Notes under the pieces: model-generated
What the model was told of the DNA's origin: nothing
The model's input: the letters and a program-made list of their open reading frames with translations, nothing else
Databases searched by the model: none
Shown here: one piece after another, positions 9,295 through 21,565 of the stretch
How positions within the stretch are numbered: the first letter of the stretch is position 1
Layout: each line of letters opens with the position of its first letter
Position numbers and translations under genes: made by a program
NCBI RefSeq assembly: GCF_014490785.1
Contig: NZ_CP051488.1
Span: 4,092,001 to 4,156,000, forward strand
From: Kosakonia sp. SMBL-WEM22
Lineage (GTDB): Bacteria > Pseudomonadota > Gammaproteobacteria > Enterobacterales > Enterobacteriaceae
DNA length: 64,000 bases
Direction: 5' to 3'

Positions 9295-9724
9295 AATTCT
9301 ACCGCGATCTCTTTGAAGCGAGTCTGAGCCGCGTCTTCCCCGATGATGAGAAGCACGCCTTCTTTAACGCCTTCTACACCACCTTTATGCAGATGTCGCC
9401 AGAGACGGAGCAACACTTCGCCCGTTTCGGGAGTGAAGAGGGGCAGCAGTTGGTCTACAAGAGCTTCTTTGCCATGCTGGCGGTCGACGGCGCGCTGTTT
9501 GTGCCCGATTTTCTCGAGCGGCTGGCGCGCGAGCAGAGCACCGACGGCCTGCGCCTGCCGCCGCGCTTTTTTGCCCTCTGGCGTGAAGCGATGTTAATCA
9601 CCGTGCGCCAGCGCGACCCGCAGTGTGACGAAGAGACGCTGACCGCGTGGGCGATGGCGATTGCGCCGGGGCTGGAGTACCTGCGCCGCCAGGCCGAACT
9701 GCACTACCGGGCCGGGGAGGCATC

Positions 9725-9728
<4 letters not shown>
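9291..9728 (+). CDS. Small globin-like protein, possible sensor
   Basis: 145 residues, starting 4 bases before the end of the previous gene. The sequence has the helical spacing of a single-domain globin: an N-terminal helix with SRVFPDDEKHAFFNAFYTTF, then ETEQHFARF, and a C-terminal half LPPRFFALWREAMLITVRQ followed by DEETLTAWAMAIAPGLEYL that resembles the G and H helices. At the position where haem globins have the proximal histidine (pattern RxH) this protein seems to have REQ, so it may not bind haem in the usual way, as in the globin-fold N-domains of RsbR stressosome proteins. It is followed, with an ATGA overlap, by the hybrid histidine kinase, which suggests it feeds a signal to that kinase. 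The fold is my reading from the pattern; a remote match is needed to prove it. Confidence 0.6.
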
Positions 9729-12383
<2,655 letters not shown>

Positions 12384-12394
<11 letters not shown>

Positions 12395-14588
12395 CACGCT
12401 AATGCTGATGCTCTTACTCTCAACCCAGGCTTTTGCCATCGCGCTGCCCGTCACCTGGTCCCTTGCCGGAGAGTGGCGCGTGCATGATGCCAACGATCCC
12501 GCTTTCGATGGCGTCAGCGCCTCCAGCGCCGACTGGCGCACCCTGCGTGTGCCCGCCAACTGGTACAGCGACGGGCTGGATCACCAGGGCGCGCTCTGGT
12601 ACCGGCACAGCTTTACCCTGCCTGAGCAGTCTGCCGATACGCTGGCAACACTGGTGTTTGACGGCGTCGACTACCTTGCCGACGTGACGCTGAACGGCAA
12701 GCGGCTGGCACACCATGAGGGCTACTATCAGCGCTTCCCGGTCGATATCAGCCACGCGCTTCGCCGCCATAACCAGCTGGCTGTGCGCGTCGATAGCCCG
12801 TTTGAAGATCCGAAAACCATCTGGCCGCTGCATAAAACAATGGTCAAAGGGGTGCTGAATCAGCATGACACTCGCCCTGGCGGTGCCTGGTCGGCGCAGG
12901 GGCAGGATGCCAACTCCGGCGGCATCTGGGCACCGGTCCGGCTCCACCTTAGCCGCGGCGTGGCAATTGATGAGATTATCCTGCGCCCGCAGTGGCAGGA
13001 GGGACTGGCGAAGCCGATGCTGCGCGCCGAGATCCGCTACCGGGCAAAACAGGCCGGGCCGGTGACGCTGCGCCTGGCGGCGACGCCGGATAATTTTTAT
13101 GGTCGTGACTACCGCCAGGAATTTCCCGTCACGCTGGAGACAGGCGAGAGCAAGGTGCTGACGGTGACGCTGCCGATGGAGGCCGCCAGGCTCTGGTGGC
13201 CGGTCGGTCACGGTAAACCTAATCTCTATCGCGTGCGCGCCTCGCTGATGGATCAACAGGGGGTGATGGATACCGCCGTTACCCGCACCGGCCTGCGCAA
13301 AATGGAGGAGGCAGCGGACAACAAAGGCTGGCGCATTAACGATAAACGCCTGTTTGTGAAGGGCAGTAACTATATCGGCTCACCGTGGCTCGGCACCATG
13401 ACGCGCAAAAAGTATCGTCAGGACTTCGAGCTGGTCACGGGGATGAACGCCAATGCGATACGCGTGCATGGCCATGTCGCCGGACGCGCGCTGTATGACG
13501 TCGCCGATGAGATGGGGCTGATGATCTGGCAGGATGTGCCATTGCAGTGGGGCTATAACAACAGCAGTGAGTTTGCAGATAACGCCGCCCGCCAGACGCG
13601 GGAGATGGTGGCGCAGTTCGGCAACTCACCAGCGATTGTGGCCTGGGGTGGACACAACGAGCCGCCGTGGAACTCGCCGTGGATGGAGAAGCGCTTTAAA
13701 GACTGGAATAGAGATCTTAACCGCGAGCTGACGCAAAAAGTGGCGGATGCGCTGGCCGAGGACACCTCACGTATTGTGCACCGCTTCTCCGCCGTGGAGG
13801 AGCACTACTGGCAGGGGTGGTATTTCGGCACCATGCGCGATGTGCTCGCTCCGGCGAAAACCGGCATCATCACCGAGTTTGGCGCGCAGGCGCTACCGCG
13901 CCTCTCAACGCTGAAAACCATTATTCCCGCCAGCGAGATGTGGCCCAAGAGCACCGATGCGAAAGATCCCGGCTGGGATCGCTGGAAGTACCACAACTTC
14001 CAGCCGTTCCAGACCTTTGGCTTTGCCAACGTGCCGCGCGGCGAGAATATTCAGCAAACCATCGACAATACCCAGCGTTACCAGGCGCAGCTGGTGGCAA
14101 TGGCGGCAGAGAGCTATCGCCGCCAGCGTTATCAACCGGTTACCGCCCTGTTCCACTTTATGTTTGTCGAGACCTGGCCGTCGATCAACTGGGGCGTCGT
14201 TGACTACCTGCGTCAGCCGAAAGCGGGCTATTACGCGTTGCAAACCGCCTATCAACCGCTGCTGCCCTCTATCGAGCCGGTCACGGCAAACTGGCAGACC
14301 AATAAAGCGAATAACGTGCGGCTGTGGGCAATTAATGATAGCTGGTCGGCCTGCGAAAAGTGCACGCTGAAGTGGCGCATCACGCAAAACGACAGCAACC
14401 TGGAGAGCGGTGAGCTGCCGCTGACGCTTGAGGCAGATTCCGGCCAGATGGTGAAAGAGGTTTCGGTAACCCCCACCGCGCCCGGCGAAGTCAAGATCGC
14501 CTACTGGATTGAGGATCGGCAGGGCAAAGTGGTGGGTAAAAACGCGCGCGTGGAAGCGGTGACGGCGGGCGAAAACCCCGTACCGTGA
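12384..14588 (+). CDS. Exported GH2-family glycosidase (beta-mannosidase/exo-glucosaminidase-like)
   Basis: 734 residues, with its ATG 11 bases inside the kinase gene. A signal peptide ends near TQAFA (about residue 17). A GH2 sugar-binding domain (LAGEWRVHD to WYRHSFTLP), an immunoglobulin-like middle domain and a catalytic barrel follow. The acid/base is E426 in WGGHNEPPW and the nucleophile E498 in ITEFGAQ, both intact, so the enzyme should be active. GH2 includes beta-galactosidases, -mannosidases, -glucuronidases and exo-glucosaminidases; the general look is nearest to the mannosidase/exo-glucosaminidase branch, but I cannot assign the sugar. Placed at the end of the synthase operon, it probably trims or clears the polymer in the periplasm or outside the cell. 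Confidence 0.85.
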
Positions 14589-14648
14589 CAGCCGTGGTCG
14601 TAACCTTTACTCTGCTTGTTATCGCAATGCCTTTACCGTGGAGCATCG

Positions 14649-15434
14649 ATGACAACAGAGAATCTGGCACAGATGGGTGCCGCGCGAGTGGTGAAGCGGG
14701 TGGACGCCGCCGGAATAACCGTGATTGAGAAAGCGCCGGTCAGCAAGGTTGAATATGCCTTCTACCACCAGGTTGCGCCTGAACTACACGGCGTGGAAAT
14801 CCTTACCCCCGCTTTGCTGGCAGCCGATCCCAGCGCGCGCGCCCTCACCCTTGAAGCGATTCCCTACCCTGTTAGCCAGCACAATGTCGCAAGTGACGCC
14901 ATCCTGTCGATGCTGGCGCGCTTACACCGCTTTGCGCCGGATAAAAAGTGGCACTATCACACCCACCGTTGGCCCGAGGCGCAGCTGGAGCTGAGCCTGC
15001 AACTGCTCGCCTTGCCGCGAGAAGCCGCTGACGTGCTGCGCCGCTGCCAGCGCGACAGCGACAGTTTGTTTGCCGAAGCGGGGCTGATTTCCGGCGACAG
15101 CAACGCCGGCAACTGGGGGCAACGTGAGAACGGCGAGTTTGTGCTGTTTGACTGGGAGCGGTTCAGCACTGGTCATCCGGTCATTGATTTAGCCCCGCTG
15201 ATAAAGGGCATGGGCTCGCCTGAAGAGTATCAATATCTCGCGATGCGCTACTGCCGTTTTAATCGGCGGTCAGAAAATAACCTCGCGCGAGAGATTGCCC
15301 TGGCAAAAGCGTGGATTGTCAGTGAAGTGATTACATTACTTCACGACCGTCAGAAAGCGGATTTCCCGCATTTTCAGGGCTGGTATCGTCGCTATTTGCC
15401 AGACTGGCTACGGGAAGTACAAAAAATAATTTGA
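14649..15434 (+). CDS. APH/choline-kinase-fold phosphotransferase, substrate unknown
   Basis: 261 residues from the ATG at 14649, with GGAG upstream. The C-terminal half has the catalytic loop of the aminoglycoside/choline kinase family as SGDSNAGNW (D150, N155), with serine replacing the usual leading histidine, and the metal-binding aspartate D168 in FDWERF, followed by HPVIDLAPLIKGMG. The N-terminal lobe is short, without an obvious glycine-rich loop. The gene is 60 bases after the GH2 gene and 189 bases before the vWA/srf cluster, so it could belong with either. Because the srf cluster has PpkA-like vWA parts but no kinase domain, a link to a phosphorylation step there is tempting but unproven. 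Small-molecule phosphorylation is equally possible. Confidence 0.75.
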   Translation: MTTENLAQMGAARVVKRVDAAGITVIEKAPVSKVEYAFYHQVAPELHGVEILTPALLAADPSARALTLEAIPYPVSQHNVASDAILSMLARLHRFAPDKKWHYHTHRWPEAQLELSLQLLALPREAADVLRRCQRDSDSLFAEAGLISGDSNAGNWGQRENGEFVLFDWERFSTGHPVIDLAPLIKGMGSPEEYQYLAMRYCRFNRRSENNLAREIALAKAWIVSEVITLLHDRQKADFPHFQGWYRRYLPDWLREVQKII

Positions 15435-15435
15435 G

Positions 15436-15462
15436 CCCATAACAAAGGCAGCTTATGGGTTT
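15436..15462 (+). terminator. Weak terminator-like stem-loop after the APH-fold gene
   Basis: CCCATAA and TTATGGG pair over a 10-base loop, followed by only three T residues. It sits directly after the stop of the phosphotransferase gene and could partly separate it from the srf cluster. Confidence 0.4.
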
Positions 15463-15556
15463 ACCCGGATAAGAAAAGCCTAATATTGGCAAAATATCAT
15501 ACGTTTCTTCCTGCGCAATTGTTTACTCCTTATTTCTGGTAGGTTGTATTTAAGAT

Positions 15557-15562
15557 TATACT
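15557..15562 (+). promoter_or_regulatory. Possible -10 element (TATACT) ahead of the vWA/srf cluster
   Basis: TATACT lies in an AT-rich stretch 62 bases before the first gene of the cluster. I see no good -35 hexamer at the right distance, so the site may depend on an activator or may be chance. Confidence 0.25.
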
Positions 15563-15623
15563 CATTAACCTTTCAGTGAAATGGGATAGACACGTTCAAA
15601 TAACTGACAGCGTAATGATATAA

Positions 15624-16913
15624 ATGATAAGAATTACAAGGATCGTTAAACCTTCAGTTGAATTAACCGATTATGCCGCGTCATTTTCACCTTTTCGTAC
15701 GCTACTCGAAACCTATTTCCCCCCCTCTATCCAAAATTTATATGCCCGCCCGGTTATCGCCGATGACGGTGCCGTGGAGTGGTATAGCGACATTAATGGT
15801 CAGCCGCGCCGCTTACTCGATCTGAGTGAAACCGAGCAGAGCCGCGCCCGCGCCGTGCTGGAACAGCGTCTTGACAACGTCCGCGCGCTGCATCAGAAGC
15901 TGGCGATAAGCGGGGGCGAGCCAGAAGCGATGATGCGCGTACTGCTGGCGGCCAGCCAGACGCCTGCGCCTGAGCAGGTGTGGGTAATTGACGGCCAACC
16001 GGTGATCGTCCCGCCTGCCGAGGGTGCCCCGCGCGCTGCCGCTGCCGCCACGGCTGCCGCCGCCGTGGCACCTGCTGTCGCAGGGCGTCGATGGTGGCCG
16101 TGGCTTCTACTTTTAGCACTGCTTATTGCCCTGATTTTATTGCTGTTATCACGCTGTTCGCCGCTGCGCGAACCCGCTGCGCCCGTCACGCAAGCACCGC
16201 CCACAACGTCCGCCGAGCCGATAAAAACGGAAACCCCGCCCGCACCGCAAGCGCCGGTAAAACCAGGCAAAGCGGTCTGCCCGGCACAGCGAACCCAGCA
16301 GCAAGCCCCTGAAATGGTGGTGATTATGGATGCCTCCGGTTCGATGGCCATCACCATGGATGCCACTCGGGATGAGCTGATCAGCTGGAACCAGGGAAAA
16401 TATGTCGAGAATATTGAACGCGAACCGCGCCGTATCTCACTGGCGCGTAATGCGGCCAAAGGCATTATTGACAGCATCCCGCGCGACATGAATATCAGCC
16501 TGGTGGCGGCGGAAAACTGCCGTCAGGTCTCCCTGTCGCCAAGCTTCCCGTTTGCCCAACGCACGGCGCTGAAAAAGCGGATTGAGGGTATCCAGCCTGT
16601 GGGTAAAACGCCCCTTGCCGAAGCCTTAATGCTGGCGGGTAAAAAGGTAGATGGCGTTAATCGCGATGCAATTATTTTGCTGATTTCCGACGGAGATGAA
16701 ACCTGCGGTGGCGATCCCTGCCAGGTTGCCCGTGAGCTGAAAAAGCGTAAACCGCGCCTGCAGGTTAATGTCGTCGATATTATGAGCACCGGCGCAGGAA
16801 ACTGTATTGCCAGCAGCACTGGCGGCAAAGTTTTTGCCGTTAATAACACCCAGGAATTTAAGCAGATCATGAAAAAGGCGATGCAAGAATATATTCCTGA
16901 GGGCTGCGAATAA
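15624..16913 (+). CDS. Single-pass membrane protein with a periplasmic vWA domain
   Basis: 429 residues. Residues 1-130 are a cytoplasmic domain without a signal peptide, containing GAVEWYSDINGQP and a PEQVWVIDGQPVIVPP segment. An alanine-rich linker leads to a membrane helix (about 155-177, WWPWLLLLALLIALILLLL), then a proline-rich spacer and a vWA domain with an intact MIDAS motif, DASGS, from D236 and the downstream LISDGDETCGG. The N-terminal domain is clearly related to that of the next gene, so the two share an evolutionary origin. First gene of the srf-type cluster. vWA domains bind partners through a metal ion; the partner here is unknown. In Salmonella srfABC an equivalent upstream vWA gene is not part of the classical description. 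Confidence 0.82.
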   Translation: MIRITRIVKPSVELTDYAASFSPFRTLLETYFPPSIQNLYARPVIADDGAVEWYSDINGQPRRLLDLSETEQSRARAVLEQRLDNVRALHQKLAISGGEPEAMMRVLLAASQTPAPEQVWVIDGQPVIVPPAEGAPRAAAAATAAAAVAPAVAGRRWWPWLLLLALLIALILLLLSRCSPLREPAAPVTQAPPTTSAEPIKTETPPAPQAPVKPGKAVCPAQRTQQQAPEMVVIMDASGSMAITMDATRDELISWNQGKYVENIEREPRRISLARNAAKGIIDSIPRDMNISLVAAENCRQVSLSPSFPFAQRTALKKRIEGIQPVGKTPLAEALMLAGKKVDGVNRDAIILLISDGDETCGGDPCQVARELKKRKPRLQVNVVDIMSTGAGNCIASSTGGKVFAVNNTQEFKQIMKKAMQEYIPEGCE

Positions 16914-16996
16914 TATTCACACAGGGAAATTATTAGCTACGCGGGTATTTTTACCGCACGGCAGAAGGACGGAATTAGTTTTCCTTAGTGTTAAAT

Positions 16997-17040
16997 AAAA
17001 TGCGCTTAACGCCGATAACGCTTTACCGTTTTCGCATTTT
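16997..17040 (+). terminator. Terminator-like inverted repeat between the vWA gene and the srfA-like gene
   Basis: AAAATGCG and CGCATTTT pair perfectly across a 28-base loop, with the T run closing the second arm. The loop is large, so termination is likely partial. The surrounding 224-base gap is AT-rich and may hold a second promoter for the srf genes. Confidence 0.4.
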
Positions 17041-17137
17041 CCCATGCTGAGATGAGCAATTTAATCCTGCCTGAAACAGCGTATTCAGGGTTAATTATGC
17101 TCATTTTTACTTTTTAGAAAACACAGGACCTGCCAAC

Positions 17138-18562
17138 GTGAAAGAGATGTTTCTGTGCAGTGACAAGCTCAATAAATATCAGTCGATGGGCGAAAACGGG
17201 CAGGCTGTCCATATTTCTGCGCTGCAGCTGCGCGAAACGCTCCGCCTGCGCAAACAGAGCGCGGCTGCCGATGTGCTCGCCATTCCGCAAATTAGTGAAC
17301 ACGGCGACCGTGTTGACTGGTATGCCCCTTTTTCCGGCGACGTTATTCCCTGGTCAGCGGCCACCGAGAGCGAACGCCAAAGCGCTTTAGCGCAGCTGGA
17401 AACCACCCAGGCCACTCTGCGCCAACTTAGCCACGATTTTGCCCAGAGCAATCAACCGGAACAGCAGCTGTTCGGTAAGCTGCTGGAAAAAACCCTGCAA
17501 TTTCCCGATCCCGAGCATGTCTGGCTGGTCAACGGCAAGCCGGTGATCAGTTTCTGGGGATTCGTCAACGCCCGCCATCAGGCACGGATCGATCCGTTGG
17601 ACTGCTTACGTCCTCCGAAGCCTGTTGCTCCCGCTGCGCCGCTGCACAGCGCGCCGCCGGTCAACGAACCGGTTGTGACGCCACCTAAGCGGCGCGGATG
17701 GTGGATCCTACCCGCGTGGTTATGCTGGCTGTTACCGCTGCTGCTATTAGGTCTTCTGCTGCTATGGCTGCTGCGCGGCTGTGTACCCGGCGTAACAATA
17801 CCTGGCTTTAGCGTCGAGAAACCATCGCTTCCCGACGTACATCTTCCGGTTACAGAGAGTGGCACAACCCTGCCCGCCACCTCATCTGAACATGTCGTCG
17901 GCACCACGGAGAGCGTTACTGCGCCAGTGGTAAATGGCAGCACGACGGGCATCGCCCCGTTGAGTGATGAAGAGAGCGCCACCTCTACCCCGGAAAACGC
18001 CGCCGCCCTTAACGATCCGGCCGTGCCGGTCGCGCCAGGAGCAGGCAGCGATCCTGAAGCAGGCAGCGATCCTGCCCAGCCTGCCGTTGAGCCGGTGACG
18101 CCAGAAGCGCAGGTGCAGGATCCGGCGCTGGCGGAGCCAGGCACTACGCCGGGTGGTACCACCGCGCCAGTCGAAGTGAAAACCCCATTAAGCCTGCCGC
18201 CAGAAGCACTGGCGCAGGGCCGCACCGATTTCCTTAACGGTCAGTGGCGCGCAGGCGCAGGCATTCAGGATCAGCGTACCGGCAAGCCGTTAAGCCTCAA
18301 CTACCAGATTAAAGATGGCAAAGGTGAAGTGCAGATGGTGCGCGGCGATGGGGTCTCCTGCCGCGGTGCGGTCAATGCCGCCATCCAGGCCGGCAAGCTG
18401 GCCATCAATAACCAGGGTGAAGCGCAGTGCACCGATGGCTCGGTTTACCAGATGCCGGAGATCGTCTGTGCGCCCGGCGCTAAAAGCGTTGCCGACTGCA
18501 AAGGCAGCTACGGCGCCAATACCCTTTTCCCCCTTTCGATGAAGCAGGAGGCAAGTAACTAA
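17138..18562 (+). CDS. srfA: SrfA-like single-pass membrane protein
   Basis: 474 residues from a GTG at 17138 with AGGA nine bases upstream; an ATG at 17147 is the alternative. The cytoplasmic part (1-150) parallels the previous protein: DRVDWYAPFSGD, a helical RQSALAQLETTQATLRQL segment and PEHVWLVNGKPVISFWGF. A membrane helix (about 188-215, very leucine-rich, ending LLRGC) is followed by a proline-, threonine- and serine-rich spacer of about 130 residues and a small domain with four cysteines (SCRGAV, AQCTDGS, IVCAPG, ADCKGS) that could form disulfides in the periplasm. The stop is directly next to the srfB start. SrfA of Salmonella was named for control by SsrB. The symbol rests on position and general layout, so it is tentative. 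Confidence 0.7.
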   Translation: MKEMFLCSDKLNKYQSMGENGQAVHISALQLRETLRLRKQSAAADVLAIPQISEHGDRVDWYAPFSGDVIPWSAATESERQSALAQLETTQATLRQLSHDFAQSNQPEQQLFGKLLEKTLQFPDPEHVWLVNGKPVISFWGFVNARHQARIDPLDCLRPPKPVAPAAPLHSAPPVNEPVVTPPKRRGWWILPAWLCWLLPLLLLGLLLLWLLRGCVPGVTIPGFSVEKPSLPDVHLPVTESGTTLPATSSEHVVGTTESVTAPVVNGSTTGIAPLSDEESATSTPENAAALNDPAVPVAPGAGSDPEAGSDPAQPAVEPVTPEAQVQDPALAEPGTTPGGTTAPVEVKTPLSLPPEALAQGRTDFLNGQWRAGAGIQDQRTGKPLSLNYQIKDGKGEVQMVRGDGVSCRGAVNAAIQAGKLAINNQGEAQCTDGSVYQMPEIVCAPGAKSVADCKGSYGANTLFPLSMKQEASN

Positions 18563-21500
18563 ATGCTGGCTGAGCTCACTGATTTTAAAAAACAGGTCAA
18601 ACTTATCCGTGACAGCGGGATTCAGTTCCTCGACTTCGCTTTCTCTCTGCCCGCGCGTAAAGCCTACGGCGAGTTTCTGCGCCAGCAGGGTGAAGGTGCG
18701 GTGCTGCGCCTTATTTACAACGAGCGTGACGACAAGTTTCAGATCCCGACGCCAGACGGCGAAACACCGCGCAACGCCGAGCCGGAGTATGCGCTGGCGA
18801 TTGAAGATTCGCTGAACCTGTATAAGGGGATCTGGCTGCCGCTGCCCTTCTTTCGCTTTAACCCGCCGGGCGGCTTTTCTCACGGGCCGACTAACTGGTC
18901 GCGCGTGCAGTTTCATCAACTGCCGGAGCCGGATGAGAAAGGTAACACCTGGCGCGCCACGCTGATTTTCGATACCAAAATCTTTCCCGACCGCGAACAT
19001 ACGCAATATCTGGCACCCGGCGAAGACGATGTCCGTTCCGGGGCCGGTTTTGCGCTGGCCTGCTTACCGCACCAGATGGGCGACTTCCTGACGCTTCCAT
19101 GGGTTGAGGAGTGGCTAAAAGATATCTATACCAGGCAGGCAGACGCTGTACTGCGTCAGCACTATGAAGACACCGAAGAGAAACTGGCGCTGAAAGAGCA
19201 TCAGGCGCACTTCCTTAACTTGCTCGACGTGCTGAAAAAGACCATCGCCATTCCAGAAGTACAGCTCAATGATGTGAAAATTCGTGATACCGCGATCCCC
19301 GTCGACCTGGTGCTGGATATTGGCAACTCACGCAGCTGCGGTGTGCTGATTGAGGAGCATGCGGCGGATAACAAAGGCCTCTCCCAGCTTTATCAGCTGC
19401 AATTGCGCGACCTGAGCCAGCCGCAGTTTGTCTATAACGAGCCGTTTGAGAGCCGACTGGAGTTCGCGCAGGCGGAGTTCGGCAAGCAGGACCTCTCATC
19501 AAAAAGCGGGCGCAGCGACGCCTTTACCTGGCCGACCATCGGCCGCGTCGGCGGTGAGGCATTCCGCATGGCGGCGCAGCGTTTAGGCACCGAAGGCTCT
19601 ACCGGTCTCTCCAGCCCGAAACGCTATCTGTGGGACGATCAGCCCTACTCTCCGGGCTGGCGATTCAGCCAGGCGTTTGTGAAATCGGATCGTGAACCGC
19701 TGGCGACCGCCGCCCCGCTGCTTTATATGCTCAACGATCATGGCAAGCTGTTGATTCGCCTGAATGAAGATGAGCGGATGCCTGTCTTCTCGCCGGTATA
19801 CAGCCGCAGTTCATTGATGACCATGATGCTCTCAGAAGTCCTGAGCCAGGCATTAATGCAGATCAACAGCCCGGCGCAGCGCCTGAAGATGAGTCACGCC
19901 AGCCATCCGCGTCGTTTACGTAACGTGATCCTGACCGTGCCGCCGGCGATGCCGAAACCAGAACGCGCCATCTTTGAAGCGTGCATGCATGATGCCATCC
20001 GCCTGGTGTGGAAGTCGCTGGAGTGGGAAGAGATGGATTACGACGGCGAAGAGAGCGGCAATGCGAAGCAACCGCACCCAGGCGTTCACGTGAAATGGGA
20101 TGAAGCGACCTGCGGACAGCTGGTCTATCTCTATAACGAAACGCAGACCAATTTCGGCGGCCGCACCGATGAGTTTTTCGCCGCTACCCGTCGCCCCGAT
20201 AATCAGCTGGCAGAGGGAGAACAGCGCAGCCTGAAGATCGCCTCTATCGACATCGGCGGCGGCACCACCGATCTGGTGATCACCCGCTATACGCTGGATG
20301 ACGGTAAAGGCATTAACGTGCGCATTACACCGAAACAGCTTTTCCGTGAAGGTTTCAAAGTGGCAGGCGACGACATTCTGCTGGATGTGATCCGTCTCTA
20401 CCTACAGCCAGCCGTAAAAGCGGCGATGATGAAAGTCGGCCACAGCGACATCGCAGCGGAGTCGATGATGTCACAGTTGTTCGGCAGCGAAGCGATCGAA
20501 GCGGGCAAGCAGGTGCTGCGCCAGCAGCTAACGCTGCAAATTTTCTCGCCGTTAGCGCTGGCGATCCTCCATCGCTATGAAGAGTACAAGCCGGAAAATG
20601 GCCGCGAAATCCTCAACTACACCTTCCGCGAACTGCTGACCGGTAATACGCCTACCGACAAAGTGCAGGCTTACGTTAACGACGTAGTGCGCACCGGCCA
20701 GTTGGCGAGCGAAGCGCCCTTCTCACTGCTCGACGTGCCGTTAGAGATCGATCTCGCCCGTCTGCACAATGAGTTTATCGATCCGCGCAGCGGCCGGATG
20801 AACATCTGCCATAGCCTGCGTGCCCTGTGTGAAGTGCTCTGGCACTACAATTGTGATGTGCTGCTGTTAACGGGCCGCCCTTCACGCCTGCCGGGCATTC
20901 AGGCGCTGATTCGTCAGCTTCAGCCGGTACCGCCGACGCGGGTTCTGCCGCTGCACGGCTATGAAACCGGCGGCTGGTATCCCTTCAACAAGAAAGGGTG
21001 CATTGACGATCCGAAATCCACCGCGGTGGTCGGCGCGATGCTCTGCCTGCTGGCGGAGAAATCGCGTCTTAATAACTTCTACTTCCGCGCGGCAAACTTT
21101 ACCGCCTACTCGACGATCCGTTATCTCGGCATGCTGGATGGCAACAACGTCATCAAAGACAGCAACGTCTTTTACAGCGATGTCGATCTGGATGCCGCAG
21201 ACTTCCAGCTTCCGCAGGGCCAGGCATTTGAAGCGCGCGGCGAAGTGCGTATCGGTTTCCGCCAGCTGGATAACGAGCGCTGGCCGGCCTCGTCCCTCTA
21301 TACCCTGAAAATCAACAACCCGAACCTTGCCAGCGAACTGGCCGGCGATGCGGTGATGCGTATTGAGCTGATGGCGGAACAGGGCCGCGCGCGAAACGGC
21401 GAAGAGGCGGTCAGCCCCGAGCGTTTCCGTATTGAGTCGCTGGAGATGGAAAACGCCAGACGAAACTACAGCCGCAAAGACGTCACCTTCCAGTTAAATA

Positions 21501-21565
21501 CGATGGTTGGCAATGGCATGGGCGAAAGCCAGTACTGGCTGGATAGCGGGAGCATTAAGAGCTAA
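18563..21565 (+). CDS. srfB: SrfB, large actin/Hsp70-like ATPase-fold protein
   Basis: 1000 residues; the ATG follows the previous stop without a gap. The actin/Hsp70 nucleotide site is recognisable: phosphate-1 loop LDIGNSRSCGVLI from about residue 251, phosphate-2 loop IDIGGGTTD at 562-570, and an adenosine-type segment TGRPSRLPGIQAL near 773. A 250-residue N-terminal domain and a 150-residue C-terminal extension surround this core. There is no signal peptide or membrane helix, so it should be cytoplasmic. SrfB is annotated as a virulence factor in Salmonella, but its biochemical role is not known. Here it is joined to SrfC by a one-base overlap of stop and start (TAATG), which suggests a fixed ratio and perhaps a complex. 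Confidence 0.9.
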   Translation: MLAELTDFKKQVKLIRDSGIQFLDFAFSLPARKAYGEFLRQQGEGAVLRLIYNERDDKFQIPTPDGETPRNAEPEYALAIEDSLNLYKGIWLPLPFFRFNPPGGFSHGPTNWSRVQFHQLPEPDEKGNTWRATLIFDTKIFPDREHTQYLAPGEDDVRSGAGFALACLPHQMGDFLTLPWVEEWLKDIYTRQADAVLRQHYEDTEEKLALKEHQAHFLNLLDVLKKTIAIPEVQLNDVKIRDTAIPVDLVLDIGNSRSCGVLIEEHAADNKGLSQLYQLQLRDLSQPQFVYNEPFESRLEFAQAEFGKQDLSSKSGRSDAFTWPTIGRVGGEAFRMAAQRLGTEGSTGLSSPKRYLWDDQPYSPGWRFSQAFVKSDREPLATAAPLLYMLNDHGKLLIRLNEDERMPVFSPVYSRSSLMTMMLSEVLSQALMQINSPAQRLKMSHASHPRRLRNVILTVPPAMPKPERAIFEACMHDAIRLVWKSLEWEEMDYDGEESGNAKQPHPGVHVKWDEATCGQLVYLYNETQTNFGGRTDEFFAATRRPDNQLAEGEQRSLKIASIDIGGGTTDLVITRYTLDDGKGINVRITPKQLFREGFKVAGDDILLDVIRLYLQPAVKAAMMKVGHSDIAAESMMSQLFGSEAIEAGKQVLRQQLTLQIFSPLALAILHRYEEYKPENGREILNYTFRELLTGNTPTDKVQAYVNDVVRTGQLASEAPFSLLDVPLEIDLARLHNEFIDPRSGRMNICHSLRALCEVLWHYNCDVLLLTGRPSRLPGIQALIRQLQPVPPTRVLPLHGYETGGWYPFNKKGCIDDPKSTAVVGAMLCLLAEKSRLNNFYFRAANFTAYSTIRYLGMLDGNNVIKDSNVFYSDVDLDAADFQLPQGQAFEARGEVRIGFRQLDNERWPASSLYTLKINNPNLASELAGDAVMRIELMAEQGRARNGEEAVSPERFRIESLEMENARRNYSRKDVTFQLNTMVGNGMGESQYWLDSGSIKS

